NCBI RefSeq assembly: GCF_025147765.1 | Contig: NZ_CP102265.1 | Span: forward strand, 1,247,001 to 1,311,000 | Reading direction: 5' to 3' | Length of the DNA stretch: 64,000 nucleotides | DNA from: Blautia obeum ATCC 29174 | GTDB lineage: Bacteria; Bacillota; Clostridia; Lachnospirales; Lachnospiraceae | Shown: piece after piece, positions 34,421-43,047 of the stretch | How positions within the stretch are numbered: the first letter of the stretch is position 1 | Layout of the letters: every line of letters starts with the position of its first letter | The notes under the pieces: generated by a model | Told to the model about the DNA's origin: nothing | The model's input: the letters and a program-made list of their open reading frames with translations, nothing else | Database searches by the model: none | Translations under genes and position numbers: made by a program

Positions 34421-34431
34421 TATGCTATACT
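34421..34431 (+). promoter_or_regulatory. Extended -10 promoter element of the kinase gene
   Basis: TATGCTATACT, an extended -10 (TGn-TATACT) with no good -35. The same 11-mer lies before scfA, rpsB and the FAD oxidoreductase gene. Confidence 0.45.
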
Positions 34432-34499
34432 TATTTCATCTCAAAATTCTATAAGTTGGAGTTCCCAACATTTTTCCATACAGATATTTATAAAAATCA

Positions 34500-35792
34500 G
34501 TGAAAGGAGCGATCAATATCGATCTAACAGGAATCATACTGAAAGGACGCTACTGCATCGTTGAACAGATTGGCAGGGGCGGCGAAGGTTCCATGTATCT
34601 GGCACGTGATCTGGAACTTGGTATTTTTCGTGCGGTGAAAGAGCTGCCTGCCAGCAGCAGAAGAGAGGCCGGACTGCTCAGACTTCTTGAACATCCCTGT
34701 CTGCCAAAGATGATCGATTACGCAGAGAGGGGTAACTTTTGTTACATCATCATGGAATATATACATGGCAGATCTCTGGAAGAGTATATGCGGGAAGGAT
34801 ATGTTTTTTCCATAGAGGAGATACTGTGCATAGGTGATGTGACCTTGCAGGTACTGGAATATTTTCATTCCAGGAAACCGGCAGTTTTTTATGGGGATCT
34901 GAAGCCGGCAAATATAATGATGACAGATCAGAAACGCCTTTATCTGGTAGATTTTGGAAGTGCGGTTTTTTCATATAGTGCTTCTTATAAAGAAACAAAG
35001 GGAACAAGAGGATATGCTGCCCCTGAACAGCTGCAAGGAAAGATAAGTGCAGCCAGCGATTTTTATGCACTTGGAAAAACAATGGAAGTGCTTTGTGGCA
35101 AAAAAAAATTCCGGTATTTTTTGAAATGTCCTGCTTTGGGGAAATTTATTTTCAGATGTTGCCGTACAGAGCCGGAGAAGCGCTGGCAGGGTACCGCGGA
35201 GGCAAGAAATGAATTATGTAAAATTCATCCGCTGAATTTGCGGCTGAAAGCTGTACTTTTCCCGCTGGCGGTAGCTTTGGTGGTGTTTGTGGCTGTTCTG
35301 GGTTCAGGATTAGACAGAGAAAAACTGCCAGAGCTGTCGCAGATGCTGACACCGGTGACCGCGCAGTATTTTACCATGGAATATCAGACTGGTTCTGCAA
35401 TATGGAAAGAGAAAATACATGTTCACATAGAAAAAGAGCTGCAGAATTTGCAAAAAGTTTATCAGAAGACACAGGATCAGATTCGAATTCTGGAACTGCT
35501 TGCGTGGAACGGGCAGCTGGCAGACAAAGCAGATCATGCAGAAATCTACTATCGGCAACTGTTAACATATGAGCCGGAGTATAGTAAGGGCTATCTGGAA
35601 TATGGATTATTTTTGTGCAGACAGGGCAGATATCAGGAAAGCAGAGCAGTATACAGACAGTGGAAAAACAGGGCAGAAGAAAAAAGAATGCAGATAGCAG
35701 ATGCATTTGCTGAAGAATGGCAGGAATGGAAGAAGGAGGCAGGAATTATTCTTGGAAGGACGAAACAATCTTTTTTGGAAGGTGCTTTTTAG
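34500..35792 (+). CDS. Ser/Thr protein kinase with membrane helix and TPR-like tail
   Basis: About 425-430 residues. Kinase domain 10-240: Gly loop GRGGEGSMYLA, VKEL lysine, catalytic loop YGDLKPANIMM (Asp, Lys and Asn present, but Gly where most kinases have Arg, so a non-RD kinase), LVDFGSA (DFG), and GTRGYAAPEQ. A helix follows at about 250-272, then an outside region with TPR-like helices (HAEIYYRQLLTYEPEYSKGYLEYG). There are no PASTA repeats. The start is unclear: GTG 34500 lacks a ribosome site, while AAGGAG (34504-34509) points to codon ATC at 34518. The next gene encodes a secreted protein and overlaps its 3' end. Confidence 0.85.
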   Translation: MKGAINIDLTGIILKGRYCIVEQIGRGGEGSMYLARDLELGIFRAVKELPASSRREAGLLRLLEHPCLPKMIDYAERGNFCYIIMEYIHGRSLEEYMREGYVFSIEEILCIGDVTLQVLEYFHSRKPAVFYGDLKPANIMMTDQKRLYLVDFGSAVFSYSASYKETKGTRGYAAPEQLQGKISAASDFYALGKTMEVLCGKKKFRYFLKCPALGKFIFRCCRTEPEKRWQGTAEARNELCKIHPLNLRLKAVLFPLAVALVVFVAVLGSGLDREKLPELSQMLTPVTAQYFTMEYQTGSAIWKEKIHVHIEKELQNLQKVYQKTQDQIRILELLAWNGQLADKADHAEIYYRQLLTYEPEYSKGYLEYGLFLCRQGRYQESRAVYRQWKNRAEEKRMQIADAFAEEWQEWKKEAGIILGRTKQSFLEGAF

Positions 35793-36639
35793 TTTACTGA
35801 TAATGGCAGTGTATGGAAGTTGTTCAGCTGCATATGCAGCTGAGTTTGGTGGGTTTGAGGTTTCAACAGGGACCGGTGAATATGAAGGAACCGGAGAAGA
35901 ATGGGAGGATGAGCCGGTATGCAATACACCAGAACAGAATGACAGTAATACTTATGTAGATGAAGCACGAAATGACGGACAGGAATCAGAACAAAATACT
36001 TCAGGAACGGTATCCTCATATAATGAGGAGTATGAACAAGTGCCTGTACAGAATTGGAATGCACGGGAAAGTTCCACAACAACTGAAAAAAACCGTTCTT
36101 CTGTAACAGAATATACGGAAAGGTATAGAGGAGAGAACGAAAATGTAAGTAGTTCGATCATGGATGAAGACAGAATCATCAAGTCTGAGAGTACGGTAGT
36201 ATCGATTCCCGCAGAAACGAGTCCGACATGGATACTGACCGTGACTCCAACTCCAACTCCGGTTCCTGCGCCAACAGCAACTTCAATACCGGTATTTACA
36301 GAAGTCCCGAAAGAAGAGGTGGAAACAGTAACAGAGTACAAGGAAGAGTACCGTCTGCCGCCTGCAGAATGTCTGCGAAAAATGAAACTCTTATGTTTGA
36401 GACAGGAATTGGGAAAGGGAGAATATGCAGAAATTCGAATCAAGAAGAATGCAGTGGTAGAAATTGTAAGTGTACGTGTTAATGGACAGGAAAAAGACTG
36501 GGATACAGAGGGAGAAATAGTCAGAGTACATGACCTTGTCAATGAGATAAATCTGCTGGAGATTGCAGCTATGATACCGGCAGATTTTACGTGGACGGGA
36601 GAGAAAAAGAATGTTATACTGACCTATAATGTTTTTTAG
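35752..36639 (+). CDS. Secreted Ser/Thr/Glu/Pro-rich protein next to the kinase
   Basis: About 295 residues from TTG 35752, which has AAGGAGG at 35733-35739 and yields a clean signal peptide (MEGRNNLFWKVLFSLLIMAV...SAAYA-AE). An ATG at 35701 gives a longer basic N-terminus with a poorer site. The middle is low-complexity and acidic, with a VTPTPTPVPAPTAT proline stretch, then a C-terminal folded domain (about 215-295: RQELGKGEYAEIRIKKNAVVEIVSVRVNG...). No family recognised. It overlaps the kinase gene by 41 bases, so the two are probably translated together; the kinase's outer TPR-like part may contact it (inference). Confidence 0.65.
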   Translation: MEGRNNLFWKVLFSLLIMAVYGSCSAAYAAEFGGFEVSTGTGEYEGTGEEWEDEPVCNTPEQNDSNTYVDEARNDGQESEQNTSGTVSSYNEEYEQVPVQNWNARESSTTTEKNRSSVTEYTERYRGENENVSSSIMDEDRIIKSESTVVSIPAETSPTWILTVTPTPTPVPAPTATSIPVFTEVPKEEVETVTEYKEEYRLPPAECLRKMKLLCLRQELGKGEYAEIRIKKNAVVEIVSVRVNGQEKDWDTEGEIVRVHDLVNEINLLEIAAMIPADFTWTGEKKNVILTYNVF

Positions 36640-36690
36640 ACGAATTTTTTGATACAAAAGAAAAATTATCTGTAAAAAATCGGAGGAATT

Positions 36691-37338
36691 ATGTATAAAG
36701 CAATCTTATTTGATCTGGATGGAACGCTGACAGAGTCAGGTGAGGGAATCACAAAATGCGTGCAGTATGCGCTTGAAAAGCTTGGCAGACCAGAGTCGGA
36801 TCTTGAAAAACTGAAAGTGTTTATCGGCCCACCACTGATGGAGCAGTTTATGAAGTATGCAGATCTGGATGAAGCAACTGCGCGCAAAGCAGTGGAATAT
36901 TACAGAGAGCGTTATTCTACAACTGGAATATTTGAGAATTGTCCATACCCAGGTGTGGAAAAGCTGCTTCAGGAATTAAGGAGAAAGAAATACCTTCTGG
37001 CAGTTGCATCTTCCAAACCGGAATATTATGTGAAACAGATTTTAGATTATTTTAATTTGACGGAATATTTTGACGAAATTGTGGGAAGTGAAATGAATGG
37101 AGCCAGAACAAATAAGACAGAGGTGATTGAAGAAACCTTGAAACGCCTTGGATTGGATCATCACCGTGAGCAGGTGATCATGGTAGGGGATAAGGAGCAC
37201 GATGTTCTTGGCGCCAGAAAGGCAGGACTTGATTGTGTGGCTGTTTCTTATGGTTATGGGACAGAAGAAGAACTTGCGGCCTCCCAGCCATTGCAGATTG
37301 TGGCATCAGCTGAAGAAATCCTGGATTTTTTCGTCTGA
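36691..37338 (+). CDS. HAD-family phosphatase (phosphoglycolate phosphatase-like)
   Basis: 215 residues. HAD motif I FDLDGTLTESGEGI, motif II VASSKPEY, motif III Lys in NKTEVIEETLKRLG, motif IV MVGDKEHDVLGA, with a small helical cap (20-85). Closest to the Gph/PpaX/YjjG-like group; the substrate, possibly phosphoglycolate or a nucleotide, cannot be assigned. RBS CGGAGGA. The CPBP protease frame follows directly. Confidence 0.88.
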   Translation: MYKAILFDLDGTLTESGEGITKCVQYALEKLGRPESDLEKLKVFIGPPLMEQFMKYADLDEATARKAVEYYRERYSTTGIFENCPYPGVEKLLQELRRKKYLLAVASSKPEYYVKQILDYFNLTEYFDEIVGSEMNGARTNKTEVIEETLKRLGLDHHREQVIMVGDKEHDVLGARKAGLDCVAVSYGYGTEEELAASQPLQIVASAEEILDFFV

Positions 37339-37406
37339 GCCCCCGACGCAGACAAAGTCATGTCAGACAGATCTGGAGAGTAGCATATCCCTGTGGGATT
37401 CATTTT

Positions 37407-38165
37407 TTGATTTCACAGATCGTTGGCTACGCAGGTCTGTGGCTGATCATGAAATCTGGCGGGGGAATGGATGCTTATTATCAAAATGCAATTCTTTTTA
37501 CAGGGCTGACTGGATTACTTGCTATGATTCCCTGTCTGTGGTTTTACAGTAGAGACCGTGCAGCGAGAAAAATTGGCGGACTTGTAACTTCGCAAAAACC
37601 ATGGCAGTTGAAAATTCCGGAAATGTTACTGTTGCTTGGAATGGGAGCGGCATTTTCTCAGTTTGCCAATATGCTTGTGGGAATACTGCAGTCGGTTTTG
37701 AATTATCAGGAATATCAGGAAGCTATGGACCAGCTGATGGAAGGAAAACAAATGTGGTTCCTGATCTTATCTATGGGAATCATAGCACCGCTTGCAGAGG
37801 AAATCGTTTTTCGCTGGCTGATCTATCTGAGACTTCGGGATTATATGCGAATGGGAGCAGCTGCTGTAATTTCTGGCCTGATTTTTGGAATCTATCATGG
37901 AAATCTGGTACAGGCTGTTTATGCGAGCCTTCTTGGAATAGTGTTTGCATATATTCTGGATATCAGTGGATGTCTGTGGAGCAGTGTGCTATTGCATATG
38001 GGGGCTAATATCTGGTCACTGATATCGCCGGATTTGTATACATGGATCATTGCCAGGAATCCGGCTGCAATCATGATATTATTCCTGATCTTACTGATGG
38101 TAATGATTTTGGGCTGTTTTTATTTTACAAAAAGAGTACAGGGAAGATCAAAACGAGTTATATAG
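37407..38165 (+). CDS. CPBP-family intramembrane protease
   Basis: 252 residues as read from TTG 37407, mostly membrane helices. The CPBP/Abi catalytic motifs are present: AEEIVFRWLIY (EExxxR), GIYHGNLVQA (FxxxH-like, with H) and LHMGANIW (HxxxN). Members cleave prenylated or signal-type substrates within the membrane, or serve in bacteriocin immunity. The 5' end is suspicious: no ribosome site fits TTG 37407, and hydrophobic coding sequence in the same frame continues upstream (RQIWRVAYPCGIHF) to about 37341 without any ATG/GTG/TTG. Either an unusual start is used or the first codons are frameshifted. Confidence 0.8.
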   Translation: MISQIVGYAGLWLIMKSGGGMDAYYQNAILFTGLTGLLAMIPCLWFYSRDRAARKIGGLVTSQKPWQLKIPEMLLLLGMGAAFSQFANMLVGILQSVLNYQEYQEAMDQLMEGKQMWFLILSMGIIAPLAEEIVFRWLIYLRLRDYMRMGAAAVISGLIFGIYHGNLVQAVYASLLGIVFAYILDISGCLWSSVLLHMGANIWSLISPDLYTWIIARNPAAIMILFLILLMVMILGCFYFTKRVQGRSKRVI

Positions 38166-38195
38166 CAGAGAAAAGTAAAAATTATGATACAAATG

Positions 38196-38233
38196 AAAAG
38201 CTTTCAGATGAAATAAAATCTGGGAGCTTTTTT
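38196..38233 (+). terminator. Terminator after the CPBP gene
   Basis: AAAAGCTTTCAGAT (38196-38209) pairs with ATCTGGGAGCTTTT, continuing into seven T (one or two G.U pairs). Confidence 0.75.
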
Positions 38234-38284
38234 TACTTTATAGGAAATTACTCCGTAATGTTCCAATAAAGTAAAAAAAGCTCC
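38222..38284. repeat. Post-terminator palindrome, copy 2
   Basis: GGAGCTTTTTTTACTTTATA..GGAA is mirrored by TTCC..AATAAAGTAAAAAAAGCTCC around the same core as copy 1 (identical 25 bases at 38240-38264). The 3' arm is an inverted copy of the preceding terminator's 3' arm and T-run, so this hairpin competes with the terminator. Confidence 0.7.
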
Positions 38285-38354
38285 GCATATAAAGAAATAA
38301 TGGTAATTAGATTTCGGGGTTTAGAAAGATTTTATAATTATATAATTAGAAAGA

Positions 38355-38383
38355 TTGCTCTTAAGGGGAATATATGATATCAT
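38355..38383 (+). promoter_or_regulatory. Promoter of the gntR-ABC operon
   Basis: TTGCTC (38355-38360), 17-base spacer, TATCAT (38378-38383), directly followed by the operator. Confidence 0.6.
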
Positions 38384-38384
38384 A

Positions 38385-38409
38385 AGTGTATTAAAACAAT
38401 TAATACACT
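38385..38409 (+). promoter_or_regulatory. Operator for the YtrA-type GntR repressor
   Basis: Perfect 10-bp inverted repeat AGTGTATTAA / TTAATACACT with a 5-base spacer, two bases after the -10 and so over the transcription start. A further half-site-like ATACACAT follows. YtrA-family repressors bind such GTGTA-n-TACAC sites upstream of their own operon, giving autorepression. Confidence 0.8.
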
Positions 38410-38453
38410 AAATACACATGCGAAAAAATGATTTACAGCAGAAAGGAGGGACA

Positions 38454-38825
38454 ATGATAATACTAGATTATCAGGACAGACGTCCGATATATGAACAGAT
38501 AACTGAAAAGTTCAGGACGCTGATCTATCAGGGAGCATTGCCGGCCGGTTGCAGACTTCCTTCTGTCCGGCAGCTGGCAATGGAATTATCTATCAACCCG
38601 AATACGATTCAGAGAGCTTATATGACACTGGAGCAGGAGGGACTGATCTATCCGGTAAAAGGCAAAGGGAATTTTGTTGCAGAGACGCGGCAGATTCAGG
38701 AAAAAAGCAAAGAAGATTTTCGAAAAGAATTTCTGGAACTTGTCAGACGTGGAATCAACACAGGTATGACAGAAGAAGAACTGATGACATTGGTTCAGAA
38801 AGGGTATGAGGAGGAACAGAGATGA
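38454..38825 (+). CDS. YtrA-type GntR transcriptional regulator
   Basis: 123 residues from ATG 38454 with AAAGGAGG upstream. An N-terminal GntR winged helix (PIYEQITEKFRTLIYQGALPAG, LPSVRQLAMELSINPNTIQRAYMTLEQEG) is followed by a short helical dimerisation tail, the YtrA subfamily architecture. Represses adjacent ABC transporter genes; the perfect operator lies 45 bases upstream. The stop overlaps the ATPase start (ATGA). Confidence 0.92.
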   Translation: MIILDYQDRRPIYEQITEKFRTLIYQGALPAGCRLPSVRQLAMELSINPNTIQRAYMTLEQEGLIYPVKGKGNFVAETRQIQEKSKEDFRKEFLELVRRGINTGMTEEELMTLVQKGYEEEQR

Positions 38826-39724
38826 TAGAGATAAGGGGATGCAGCAAAGCATTTGGGACGCTTATGGCAGTCAGTAAGGTTTCGCTGGAAATCGGGGAAA
38901 GAGAGGTCTTTGGTCTGGTTGGAAGCAACGGTGCAGGGAAGAGTACACTTCTTCGTATGATTGCAGGAATTCTGAAACCTGATGAGGGTGAAATAAAGAT
39001 TGATGATATGGCAGTATTTGATAATGAAAAGGCAAAAGAACAGGTTTTCTACATATCTGATGATTGCTATTTTCCGACAAACTATACAGCGTTGGATATG
39101 GCTGCGTTCTACCAGCTGCATTATCCGAAATTTGAGAAGCAGAGATTTGCAAAACTGATGAATCAGTTCCAGCTTGATGAAAGAAGAAAAGTCGGCAGCT
39201 TTTCTAAGGGTATGAAAAAACAGTTGATGGTACTTCTTGGAATCAGTGCAGGGACAAAATATCTTCTCTGTGATGAAACATTTGACGGATTAGATCCGGT
39301 AGTACGTCAGGGGGTTAAGAGTTTGCTTGCAGCAGAAATCATGAGCAGAGATTTTACTCCGGTTCTTGCTTCACACAATTTGAGAGAACTGGAAGACATT
39401 TGTGATCATGTGGGACTTTTGCATAAAGGAGGCATGCTTTTGAGTAAAGACCTAGAAGATATGAAATTCCATATTCATAAAGTACAGTGTGTTTTGACAG
39501 ACAGGAAACAGGAAGAGGAATTGAAAAAAGAACTGGACATATTAAAGGTTGACCATCAGGGATCACTTGTATTGTTTACAGCAAGAGGTACGCGGTCAGA
39601 AATTATGGCAAAGATACAGGAGAAGAATCCATTGTTCAGTGAAGTGCTTCCACTGACTCTGGAAGAAATATTTATCAGTGAAACGGAGGTGGCTGGTTAT
39701 GAGATCCAGAATATTTTCTTCTAA
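38822..39724 (+). CDS. ABC transporter ATPase (YtrB-like)
   Basis: 300 residues. Walker A VGSNGAGKST, signature FSKGMKKQLM, Walker B YLLCDETFDGLDP, switch His in ASHNLRELE. The LSGGQ is replaced by FSKGM, common in the YtrB/antibiotic-resistance ATPase group. The C-terminal 85 residues are an accessory domain. Works with the membrane protein encoded next. Confidence 0.92.
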   Translation: MIEIRGCSKAFGTLMAVSKVSLEIGEREVFGLVGSNGAGKSTLLRMIAGILKPDEGEIKIDDMAVFDNEKAKEQVFYISDDCYFPTNYTALDMAAFYQLHYPKFEKQRFAKLMNQFQLDERRKVGSFSKGMKKQLMVLLGISAGTKYLLCDETFDGLDPVVRQGVKSLLAAEIMSRDFTPVLASHNLRELEDICDHVGLLHKGGMLLSKDLEDMKFHIHKVQCVLTDRKQEEELKKELDILKVDHQGSLVLFTARGTRSEIMAKIQEKNPLFSEVLPLTLEEIFISETEVAGYEIQNIFF

Positions 39725-41966
39725 ATATTTAAAGACAATTTCCAAAGGACAGTTATGGATGCCGGCATTTATAGCACTTGGTTTTTTACTGGCATTTCCG
39801 GTGACTGGTATGGTGAAATTGAGTTCATGGAGTGATCTACAATATTCAGCTTTACAAAATCAGATTTTGTATAATAATTTGTGGAAAGATGGTTTTGTGC
39901 TGTCGGGTATGATTATTTCATCAATAGCAGCTTTCATAAACAGTGTGAACGGATTTATTTATCTGTATTCTGGCAAAAAAACAGACTATTATCATGGGCT
40001 TCCGATGAAAAGAACAGAAATGTTTCTGGAAAGAGTGTTTTCAGGCCTGGTATATTATCTGATGCCATATATCGTAGCAGAATTTCTGATGATCTGCATT
40101 GGTGCAGCACGAGGCTTTTTCAGCTTGAGTATTATGGGGATGGCTGTGAAAATGTTCTTCCTGCATATCATCATCTACCTGGTGATCTATTTCAGTATTG
40201 TGCTGGTAATCAGTGTGACGGGAAATATGCTGATGGGTATTCTTTGTCTGGGTGGAATGTACTTGTATGGTATTGTGTTGAATCTGATTCTTGTAGCCTA
40301 TGGACAGTCATTTTGGCAGACCTTCTTCTCGGCGGAATACCAGTATGGTCGCTTTAATGCGCTTTTACATATGGCATCTCCGGGAACGCTGATTCTCAAT
40401 ATGGTCAGTGATTATGCGGAAGGAAAGACAGGAAAATTACTTGCAGCAGTCATTATTCTTGGTGTTATATTTGGAGTCCTGGCATGGACAGCATATAAGA
40501 AACGGCCATCAGAATCAGCTGGAAAATCTATGGTTTATTCGTGGATTTCAATCGTAGTGAGATTTATGGTCGTGGTTCCGGGCGGCCTTGCAGTCGGCTG
40601 GATATTCTATTCTCTTACTACCGGAAAAGTCAGAATCCTTTGGTGGATTTTCGGAATGATACTTGGAACAGTCATAATACATGGTTTATCAGAAACGATA
40701 TATCAGATGAGTTTCCAGGGATTTTTTACGAAAAAGTTACAGCTGGTAATTGCAGGGGCACTTGTAGCAGTTTGTGCACTTATTTTCCAGAAAGACCTGC
40801 TGCATTTTGACAGCTATATTCCAAAACAGGAAGATATTGCATCCATGAATCTCAACATGATGTCTTTTGACCAGGATTACTATGAGAATGTCCAAAAGAC
40901 CAAAGATGGAGAATATGAAATAACAGATGCAAATAACTGGGCAGAACCGGCTATGGCATTTGTCGGTAAAAATGGTATAGGTGATCAGACTTATAAGGCT
41001 CTTCAGGATATCGTTTCCAGCAATCCCAAAGGTGAGGTGATTGATGGCGATTATACATATTATTCAATTATAAAATATACACTTAAATCAGGAAAAGAGA
41101 TCTACCGAAAATACTGGATAGGGACGGAGAACTTAAGTGCTCTTGTAAAAGGATTATATGAGGAAGAAAATCTGAAAGAACAGAAATTTGGTTTTCTTAA
41201 TCTTGATCAGAAATATCTGAAAAATATTGGATTGAATGATGCAAGCGGAAATGGATACAGTATCTTCCAGAATGATTCTGATAAAATGAAACAGCTCCTT
41301 GAAGCAATGAAGAAGGATGTCGACGCTGCAACAGCAGAAGATTTCATGCAGGCACCTGAGGTAAAAATGGATTTTGCTTATCAGTTTCCTGGCAAACAGG
41401 ATGTGAATAATATGATACCAGGTAATACCAATGCAAATGTACAGTATGCGAACTGGATAGTCGGTATTTATCCTTCATTTAAAAATACGCTTGCAATTCT
41501 TAAGGAAACAGGTTATCCTCTGACGGTAGAAGATCTGGATATTGAAAAGATCATGCTGAACTATTTTAACGATGAGGATGGTCAGCAGGAAGATGTGACT
41601 TATGAGATGCCGGAAGAAATAAAAGCTCTGAAAGAAGCATTGACTGTAAGATATAATGGATACGTTGACAAAGATTCCGAGATCTATCAGAATATTTATG
41701 TATCTGTGTATACGGATAAAGGCGAGGCTGTGAATGCATATGGATTGAAGACAGAAAAGCTGCCTGATTTCGTAAAAGAAAAAATTACAGAGATGGGAAT
41801 CATACAGAGTAGTATGCAGATGGATGCACCGGTAACAAAAGAAGAAACGGTGTATACGGATGACAGCGAAGATATGGTATCACAGGAGATCATAGGTGGA
41901 GCAGATGAACCAACTTCAATCTATCTGGAAAGCAGCGGCGATTCAGGTTCATCTGAGACAGAATAA
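39699..41966 (+). CDS. ABC transporter membrane protein
   Basis: 755 residues from ATG 39699 with GGAGGT at the right distance; a GTG at 39678 lies within the upstream gene and is less likely. The N-terminal 390 residues hold about eight membrane helices with the YYHGLPMKRTEMF motif of YtrC/ABC-2-like permeases. The C-terminal 330 residues are hydrophilic and presumably outside (for example GKEIYRKYWIGTENLSALV), ending in an acidic Ser-rich tail. The operon resembles the Bacillus ytr operon, induced by cell-wall antibiotics; the signal and substrate here are unknown. Confidence 0.85.
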   Translation: MRSRIFSSKYLKTISKGQLWMPAFIALGFLLAFPVTGMVKLSSWSDLQYSALQNQILYNNLWKDGFVLSGMIISSIAAFINSVNGFIYLYSGKKTDYYHGLPMKRTEMFLERVFSGLVYYLMPYIVAEFLMICIGAARGFFSLSIMGMAVKMFFLHIIIYLVIYFSIVLVISVTGNMLMGILCLGGMYLYGIVLNLILVAYGQSFWQTFFSAEYQYGRFNALLHMASPGTLILNMVSDYAEGKTGKLLAAVIILGVIFGVLAWTAYKKRPSESAGKSMVYSWISIVVRFMVVVPGGLAVGWIFYSLTTGKVRILWWIFGMILGTVIIHGLSETIYQMSFQGFFTKKLQLVIAGALVAVCALIFQKDLLHFDSYIPKQEDIASMNLNMMSFDQDYYENVQKTKDGEYEITDANNWAEPAMAFVGKNGIGDQTYKALQDIVSSNPKGEVIDGDYTYYSIIKYTLKSGKEIYRKYWIGTENLSALVKGLYEEENLKEQKFGFLNLDQKYLKNIGLNDASGNGYSIFQNDSDKMKQLLEAMKKDVDAATAEDFMQAPEVKMDFAYQFPGKQDVNNMIPGNTNANVQYANWIVGIYPSFKNTLAILKETGYPLTVEDLDIEKIMLNYFNDEDGQQEDVTYEMPEEIKALKEALTVRYNGYVDKDSEIYQNIYVSVYTDKGEAVNAYGLKTEKLPDFVKEKITEMGIIQSSMQMDAPVTKEETVYTDDSEDMVSQEIIGGADEPTSIYLESSGDSGSSETE

Positions 41967-41975
41967 GGAGTAGAT

Positions 41976-42749
41976 ATGGCAAAGGCAGTAAGGCTGGACA
42001 AATTTCTTGCTGACGCAGGAAAAGGAACCAGAAGTGAAGTGAAAAAATTCATACAGAAAGGGCAGGTTCAGGTCAACGGAGCTCCGGCGAAGAAACCGGA
42101 ACTGAAGGTTGATCCGGAGAAGGATACCGTTATACTTTCAGGTGAAACAGTCGGTGTGGCACCGGAATTTGTTTATTATCTTCTGAATAAACCAGCCGGC
42201 TGCGTCAGTGCAACAGAAGACCGCAATGACAGAACAGTCATGGAATATGTACCTTCCGATCGCAAAGGAATTTTTCCGGTAGGAAGACTTGACAAAGATA
42301 CAGAAGGATTACTTCTTATTACAGATGACGGTATGCTGGCACATGAACTTCTTGCCCCGGGGAAACATGTGGACAAAACCTATTTTGTCCGCGTGGAAGG
42401 AAAGCTTACAGTGGAAAAGATCGAGAAACTGGAAAATGGTGTGGATATCGGCGAAAAAAAACTGACGATGCCGGCTAAGGTAGAAATTGTTGGCGGAAGC
42501 TGGGAAGGTGCAGGTGAACCAGAACCAGGGCGCGTCCGCAGAGAAAATCTCCCGGAAGTCTATACAGAACTGCATCTGACGATCCACGAAGGAAAATTCC
42601 ATCAGGTGAAACGCATGATGGAAGCGGTCGGAACCCCCGTTATCTACCTCAAGAGAATCTCCATGGGTCCCCTCATCCTCCCCGACGACCTTAAAAAAGG
42701 AGAATGCCGATCCCTGACAGATGAGGAACTAAGAAAGTTGAAAACATGA
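41976..42749 (+). CDS. rRNA pseudouridine synthase (RsuA/RluB group)
   Basis: 257 residues. An N-terminal S4 RNA-binding domain (VRLDKFLADAGKGTRSEVKKFIQKG) precedes the pseudouridine synthase core with the catalytic-Asp motif GRLDKDTEGLLLIT and LTIHEGKFHQVKRM. Isomerises a uridine in 16S or 23S rRNA. A roughly 15-residue charged insertion (EGAGEPEPGRVRRENLPEV) lies before the last strand. It is 9 bases after the ABC operon. Confidence 0.92.
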   Translation: MAKAVRLDKFLADAGKGTRSEVKKFIQKGQVQVNGAPAKKPELKVDPEKDTVILSGETVGVAPEFVYYLLNKPAGCVSATEDRNDRTVMEYVPSDRKGIFPVGRLDKDTEGLLLITDDGMLAHELLAPGKHVDKTYFVRVEGKLTVEKIEKLENGVDIGEKKLTMPAKVEIVGGSWEGAGEPEPGRVRRENLPEVYTELHLTIHEGKFHQVKRMMEAVGTPVIYLKRISMGPLILPDDLKKGECRSLTDEELRKLKT

Positions 42750-42789
42750 TACCGATACAGCAAATAAAATATCTTTTGAGGAAATTACA

Positions 42790-42976
42790 GATGAAAAACA
42801 TCTCCGTGCAGGTATAGAAATACTCACGAGGCTTTCGTCATGAAGTGCAGGCAAGCTGCCGTCATCAAGCGCACTGTCTGAGGTGAAGCCGAGTTTGCGC
42901 GACTGACGGCAAATAAGCGCATGCACTGAATAGAAAACACAGTGGTATTTCTGAACCGCACGGAGAAACTTTCATC
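42790..42976. repeat. 187-bp nested palindromic element
   Basis: Six pairs of complementary segments nest in perfect order: GATGAAA (42790) / TTTCATC (42970); CTCCGTGC (42802) / GCACGGAG (42958); AGAAATAC (42816) / GTATTTCT (42945); AGTGCA (42844) / TGCACT (42922); GCCGTCA (42858) / TGACGGC (42904); GCGCA (42869) / TGCGC (42896). No protein frame is evident. Either a miniature mobile element or a long structured RNA in the rsuA-like gene's 3' end. Confidence 0.65.
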
Positions 42977-42996
42977 GTAAAACTCAAAAATAACTC

Positions 42997-43022
42997 AAAA
43001 CCCTCTTTACATAGAGGGTTTT
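42997..43022 (+). terminator. Terminator before the rpsB promoter
   Basis: AAAACCCTC pairs with GAGGGTTTT around an 8-base loop; the T tail is short. Confidence 0.6.
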
Positions 43023-43035
43023 CTTATGCTATACT
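43006..43035 (+). promoter_or_regulatory. Promoter of rpsB-tsf
   Basis: TTTACA (43006-43011), 18-base spacer, extended -10 TGCTATACT (-10 at 43030-43035). The -35 starts in the loop of the preceding terminator. Confidence 0.65.
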
Positions 43036-43047
43036 CTAGAAGTTGCA

